Source: Lampris incognitus (taxonomy: Eukaryota; Chordata; Actinopteri; Lampriformes; Lampridae). From it: a stretch of DNA of 64,000 nt. Both the position numbers and the translations under genes were made by a program. Under the pieces are notes generated by a model. It was not told the DNA's origin. It searched no databases and saw nothing but the letters and a program-made list of their open reading frames with translations. This document shows, one piece after another, positions 62,189-64,000 of this stretch. The stretch spans positions 84,478,803 to 84,542,802 of the forward strand of contig NC_079213.1 of assembly GCF_029633865.1 (NCBI RefSeq), in the 5' to 3' direction. How positions within the stretch are numbered: position 1 is the stretch's first letter; each line of letters opens with the position of its first letter.

Positions 62189-62551
62189 TGTAACCCGTAC
62201 TTTGCGTTCGGCCGTCGTCTCCCTACACGCCCTGGGACTCTGCGTTGTGTTTGTTGTAGTATGATGTTTGCGTGGAAAAGGAAGGAGGCGGAGGCTTGGG
62301 ATCGTGGCTGAGACCTGAACACTTTATTGGGACTCGCTTGCACTTCATCTCTCATCTATCAGCTGGCCTCATCATACTCACAGCTTCCGGCAGAAGAAAC
62401 AAAAACATTTGACCAACGTGGCATTTTACCCGGGACAAGAACTAGGGGTACAGTGTTGCAAGAGGGAGAAACAAAGCCATTTGCGGCATTCCCAGGGGAA
62501 CATACAGCGTAACAGTGCCACCCTGTGGCGGATTTACATTACTACCTTACA
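62189..62551 (-). repeat. Gypsy-2 5' LTR
   Basis: 363 bp; partner of 54899-55268. Followed by TGAT, the target duplication. Confidence 0.93.
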
Positions 62552-62819
62552 TGATTAAACAGCTTCTTTGAATACAGCCCTGTGTGTGTGTCTCTCCTCA
62601 CTGGCACAGGAGAGTCAGAAAGAACTCGAAAAAGAAAAGATCCAGCTTAGTTTTCATATTGTGGTAAATGACGGTAGGTGCTCGAGGTTGGTAGTCCAAA
62701 CCATGTTTGCTGCAGGCCCCGGCTGCATTGATTTCCGATTGAGTAAGAAGGGGGCGTGGCTAAGTTCCCACCACTTGGTTTTTTAAAAACCCAAGATGGC
62801 CGCGGCGTGAAATGGGCGT
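62552..62819 (+). other. right end of ISL2EU-2
   Basis: Non-coding sequence ending in the terminal inverted repeat (about 62740-62819) that matches, reverse-complemented, 52792-52870. Confidence 0.75.
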
Positions 62820-63077
62820 ATTGGTGCCTCGTGTGCTCCGCCCTCGGGTTCTGCACGTGGTCCATGGCTCTGGCCTGCCTCCCGACGAGACGTGGGGCTG
62901 CACGTGCACTGCTACGACTCCTGCACCTGTCGGGCCCGGGCCGGCTCCAGAGTGCAGCAGAAGAGGGCCTATGACACACGTTGCTTTGGGCGGTCTGTTT
63001 GCCAGCAGCGGCATTCTGGACTTTTCGGGGACTGTGATGGGGTTGTCGAGGGTGACTGACCCCTCAGGTGGGGACTA
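62820..63077. other. GC-rich sequence ending in a polypurine tract
   Basis: Directly left of the LTR at 63078 the bases CAGGTGGGGACTA look like a polypurine tract, so this stretch may be the 3' end of the internal region of that retroelement. No protein domain recognised. Confidence 0.45.
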
Positions 63078-63515
63078 TGTAGCGACCGGAAGAGGCGGTC
63101 GCACAGTCGGTGAAGCTGGCTGGGGGAGCGCAAGGACTCATGGGACTGTTAATGTTCGAGTTGGGATTGTTATTGATTGTGTTATATTTTTGCATGTTCG
63201 GAGGGTCCAAGGACAGGATTGTGTGTAAAGCCCCCTGAGGCAAATTTGTAATTTATGATATTGGGCAATACAAATAAAATTGACTTGACTTGACTGGGTA
63301 GAGGACTGTTACTGTCTGATTGACTTTAGGACTGTGACTTAGACGGTCATCGCCAGTTGCGACATGGGGGGGGGGGGGGTGTTCATCGTTTTGTTGTCTG
63401 TTCTGGTTGGTGGGTAAATAAAAGCACTCCCGGGGTCGTGCGGTGTATGGGGCACTGGAGTTGCGATTAAAAATAAATCTCTGCCTCTCGACTCATTCTT
63501 CCACGCCGGCTTGCC
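63078..63515 (+). repeat. LTR of an unidentified Gypsy-like family, with nested repeat tail
   Basis: Starts TGTAGCGACCGG and shares several blocks with 20509-20910. Between about 63225 and 63297 it contains GCCCCCTGAGGCAAAT...AATAAAATTGACTTGACTTGAC, a dispersed fish repeat end with a (TTGAC)n tail that is absent from the other copy, so it is a nested insertion. G run at 63366-63379. Right end approximate. Confidence 0.7.
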
Positions 63516-64000
63516 AAAATATTTACTGACCGAGTCTGAATTGTAGTTGGTAGTATAATCGTAGTATAATTATAACATATATAGTATAATTTTAGTATTT
63601 TAGTATTGTAGTATAATTGCAGTATAGTAATATAATAGTATAATTATAGTATTATATTATAGCTTGACAAAAAGTTTGATGTGGCATTGGCTTGCCATGG
63701 CTGGCACTATAGATTTTCTAGGTGGGATCTCACTGATAGAAAATAAGCTTGGGAAAATGACAGTGTGGACGAACGCGGTGTTGCGCAAGTTTTCTTTTTT
63801 TTTCTTGCAACAAGATAGTTGTGGCAGGAACTTTTTATTTTTTATCTTTTACAGAGCAAAGACAACGTTCTCCTTAATCACTGAAGACAAAGCCATTCAT
63901 TTTCCCCTTCAAATTCTGTAGTTGTTAACGGACGTCGTTACTCCGCAACTGTCCTTTGTACGTCATACGTCACGTTGGGGGCGCAGATAGGAGCAGACCT
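63516..64000. other. AT-rich repeat and unannotated edge
   Basis: 63549-63662 is rich in TAGTATAAT-like words, an imperfect low-complexity repeat. The rest shows no supported gene. Confidence 0.45.

Larger units (their letters stand above)
54899..62551 (-). mobile_element. Gypsy-2: complete Ty3/Gypsy-type retrotransposon, decayed pol
   Basis: LTRs at 54899-55268 (370 bp) and 62189-62551 (363 bp), ends TGTAACCCG...CCTTACA. Flanks repeat TGAT (54895-54898 and 62552-62555). Sense is minus: 5' LTR, tRNA-His primer site, gag, -1 frameshift signal, protease-RT-RNase H-integrase, polypurine tract (AAAGAAGGGGTAGA), 3' LTR. A solo LTR of the family lies at 37364-38148. Nested in ISL2EU-2, so it is the younger of the two. 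Confidence 0.95.
52792..62819 (+). mobile_element. ISL2EU-2: ISL2EU-like DNA transposon split by Gypsy-2
   Basis: Left end ACGCCCATTTCACGCCGCGG and right end its complement at 62800-62819; terminal inverted repeat of about 80 bp including CCATCTTGGG and GAACTTAGCCACGCCCCC. AT flanks both ends (52790-52791 and 62820-62821), as in ISL2EU-1. The transposase lies at 53170-54548. Gypsy-2 (54899-62551) sits in the element; without it the element would be about 2.4 kb. Confidence 0.82.

Overview
The window is teleost fish genomic DNA. It holds one confident host gene, the spliced snRNP gene lsm4 (minus strand, about 39.0-44.2 kb), plus layers of transposable elements. Evidence for a fish: Tc1-like transposons with ~200-bp terminal inverted repeats, chromodomain-bearing Gypsy elements of the Tf1/sushi type, ISL2EU-like THAP/DDE transposons, a hAT fossil, tRNA-derived SINEs, non-LTR reverse-transcriptase fragments and long GT/GA microsatellites. 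No bacterial, viral, rRNA or CRISPR features were seen.

Layout. 0-1.7 kb: full-length but broken Tc1. 2.4-3.1 kb: LTR-like sequence joined to a miniature LTR element. 3.2-11.5 kb: Gypsy-1, young (724-bp LTRs with 4 differences, CAGG target duplication), minus strand, with gag, protease and pol in three frames. 12.1-15.0 kb: an almost perfectly palindromic Tc1 derivative next to a second full-length Tc1 in reverse. 15.1-24.1 kb: microsatellites, a dead LINE, a solo LTR, MITE-like inverted repeats and much unannotated DNA. 24.3-28.0 kb: hAT transposase fossil cut by a non-LTR 3' end. 28.2-36.8 kb: two sushi-like chromodomain Gypsy elements (Gypsy-4, Gypsy-3), both defective. 37.0-38.8 kb: THAP exon, long solo LTR, Tc1 tail, solo miniature LTR. 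39.0-44.2 kb: lsm4. 45.8-50.6 kb: ISL2EU-1, with a 1.7-kb mini LTR element inserted inside the THAP start. 50.6-52.6 kb: rearranged array of the miniature LTR family. 52.8-62.8 kb: ISL2EU-2, split by the 7.65-kb Gypsy-2. 63.1-63.5 kb: another LTR.

Three observations stand out. (1) A repeat family looks like a terminal-repeat retrotransposon in miniature. Its ~140-155-bp LTRs have TG...CA ends and carry tRNA-like A and B boxes. A primer site matching tRNA-Leu(CAA), a ~115-bp non-coding middle and a polypurine tract complete it, and two solo LTRs have 4-bp ATAT target duplications. It resembles plant Cassandra elements (5S RNA in the LTR) but with a tRNA-like promoter. (2) Two different Gypsy elements carry the same -1 frameshift layout at the gag stop: NTTAAAC slippery heptamer, 7-nt spacer, then a stem-loop. 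(3) The sushi-like Gypsy-3 shows a sequence-level case for Tf1-type self-priming: a 10-nt primer site 2 nt beyond the 5' LTR is exactly complementary to an LTR segment starting 30 nt downstream of a TATA-like box.

All calls come from reading the sequence and from family knowledge; no database or folding program was run.
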